Shown: piece after piece, positions 63,182 through 64,000 of the stretch
Layout: each line of letters begins with the position of its first letter
Numbering within the stretch: position 1 is the first letter of the stretch
DNA from: an uncultured Bacteroides sp.
GTDB lineage: Bacteria > Bacteroidota > Bacteroidia > Bacteroidales > Bacteroidaceae
Reading direction: 5' to 3'
Length of the DNA stretch: 64,000 nt
Assembly: GCA_905203765.1 (NCBI GenBank)
Contig: CAJKXC010000004.1
Span: 1 to 64,000, forward strand
Translations under genes and position numbers: made by a program
The notes under the pieces: model-generated
Told to the model about the DNA's origin: nothing
Database searches by the model: none
The model's input: the letters and a program-made list of their open reading frames with translations, nothing else

Positions 63182-64000
63182 ATGAAACTAAGATTATCGA
63201 CTCTGTTTTTGGGCGCAGCCGCTGTATTAAGCAGTTGTGGAGCACCTCAAAACACTGCAAGTGAAAAGAGTGAGCTGCGTGTACCGGCTTACCCGTTGGT
63301 AACGATCGACCCATATACCAGTGCATGGGCGTTTACCGACAACCTGTACGACGGCTCTGTGAAACACTGGACCGGCAAAGACTTCCCGCTGATTGGCGTA
63401 GTCAAAGTAGATGGTGAAGTCTATCGCTTTATGGGAACAGAAGAACTGGAACTGACTCCGGTTGTAAAGACTTCCGAGCAAGGACAGTGGAGAGGTAAAT
63501 ATACTACCAGGAAACCTGCGGACGGCTGGCAGAATGCCGGCTTCAACGATGCCGCCTGGAAAGAAGGCGAAGGAGCCTTCGGTACGATGGAGAATGAAAG
63601 CACCGCCAAAACGCAGTGGGGCGAAGAATACATCTGGGTTCGTCGTAACGTCGATATTCAGGACGACCTGCAAGGCAAGAACGTATATCTGGAATATTCG
63701 CACGATGATGATGCCGTGATTTATGTAAACGGTGTGAAGGTGGCCGATACCGGAAACTCGGCAAAGAAGCATGTACGCACCAAACTGTCGGACGAAGCCG
63801 TAGCTACCTTGAAGAAGGGCGGGAACCTGATTGCCGCCTATTGCAACAACCGCGTAGGCAACGGTCTGATAGACTTCGGTCTGTTGGTGGAACAGGACAA
63901 CACCCGGCACTTCCCGCAAACTGCTGTTCAGAAATCGGTAGACGTGCAGGCTATGCAGACGAAGTATGCATTCACTTGTGGTCCGGTAGACCTGAACCTG
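63182..64000 (+). CDS. DUF4964/DUF4965-type lipoprotein (glutaminase A-like family), 3' end beyond window
   Basis: At least 273 codons are present and the frame is open to the window's end. The lipoprotein signal has lipobox VLSSC (Cys19). The next segment, RVPAYPLVTIDPYTSAWAFTD, matches the N-terminal DUF4964 block of large proteins that carry DUF5127, DUF4965 and DUF1793 and are labelled glutaminase-like. From about residue 85 a jelly-roll (WQNAGFNDAAWKEG ... VYLEYSHDDDAVIYVNG) resembles a carbohydrate-binding domain. Members of this family are common in glycan loci with no established reaction. It is the last visible gene of the susC operon. Confidence 0.8.
   Translation, partial: MKLRLSTLFLGAAAVLSSCGAPQNTASEKSELRVPAYPLVTIDPYTSAWAFTDNLYDGSVKHWTGKDFPLIGVVKVDGEVYRFMGTEELELTPVVKTSEQGQWRGKYTTRKPADGWQNAGFNDAAWKEGEGAFGTMENESTAKTQWGEEYIWVRRNVDIQDDLQGKNVYLEYSHDDDAVIYVNGVKVADTGNSAKKHVRTKLSDEAVATLKKGGNLIAAYCNNRVGNGLIDFGLLVEQDNTRHFPQTAVQKSVDVQAMQTKYAFTCGPVDLNL

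Larger units (their letters stand above)
38489..64000. other. Predicted polysaccharide utilization locus (continues past the window)
   Basis: The locus holds a hybrid two-component regulator, GH76, GH2, GH127, GH43, GH2, GH38, SusC, SusD, a DUF3823 lipoprotein, a GH43-GH76 fusion and a DUF4964/4965-type lipoprotein. Gene order, tight spacing within each transcript and shared promoter architecture support one regulon. Nearly all products carry signal peptides or lipoboxes. The enzymes suggest a glycan with alpha-mannosyl, arabinofuranosyl and probably beta-galactosyl linkages. Confidence 0.85.

Overview
The window reads as chromosomal DNA of a gut-type Bacteroides. The evidence is SusC/SusD outer-membrane glycan uptake genes, a one-protein hybrid two-component regulator, many secreted or lipoprotein glycoside hydrolases (GHs), HU-like DUF4469 proteins, paired S46 dipeptidyl-peptidases, and recurrent Bacteroidetes-type -7 promoter boxes (TAnnTTTG) in front of genes on both strands. 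No rRNA, tRNA, CRISPR array, transposase or phage gene was recognised.

Left part (1-31 kb), mostly core or housekeeping: a lysophosphatidate acyltransferase; a DUF4369 lipoprotein; a tandem dpp7/dpp11 pair; a three-gene ECF-sigma / membrane protein / phosphoesterase operon; a stand-alone methionine synthase reactivation domain; pyrC and a dolichol-P-mannose-synthase-like glycosyltransferase; mfd; a small RelE/ParE-type toxin-antitoxin pair; a beta-barrel protein; a DUF234 ATPase; an HU-like protein; a YgiQ radical SAM protein; a TusA-like protein lacking the active cysteine; convergent GH2 (beta-glucuronidase-like) and GH3 genes; a NagB-LmbE fusion whose deaminase domain has lost key catalytic residues; a SIMPL protein; an omega-amidase-like nitrilase; and a second acyltransferase.

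Middle (31-38 kb): a complete RND efflux operon (adaptor, pump, TolC-like lipoprotein), then a DUF4469 protein preceded by what looks like a terminator inside its own leader.

Right part (38.5-64 kb, runs off the end): a polysaccharide utilization locus. It has a hybrid two-component sensor/regulator, a GH127-GH2-GH76 operon, a divergent GH43-GH2 unit, a GH38 alpha-mannosidase, and an operon of susC, susD, a DUF3823 lipoprotein, a GH43-GH76 fusion and a truncated DUF4964/4965-type lipoprotein. Four promoters in this locus share one layout: a ~35-bp direct-repeat operator placed 23-24 bp from the -7 box. This probably defines the regulon of the hybrid sensor. The enzyme mix points to an unusual glycan carrying alpha-mannose, arabinofuranose and probably beta-galactose.

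The intergenic DNA is also distinctive. There are long hairpin elements with arms built from 8-, 9- or 10-bp periodic units, tandem arrays of 20-23-bp units with internal dyad symmetry, and a REP-like nested palindrome element. Most sit at gene ends or between divergent genes.
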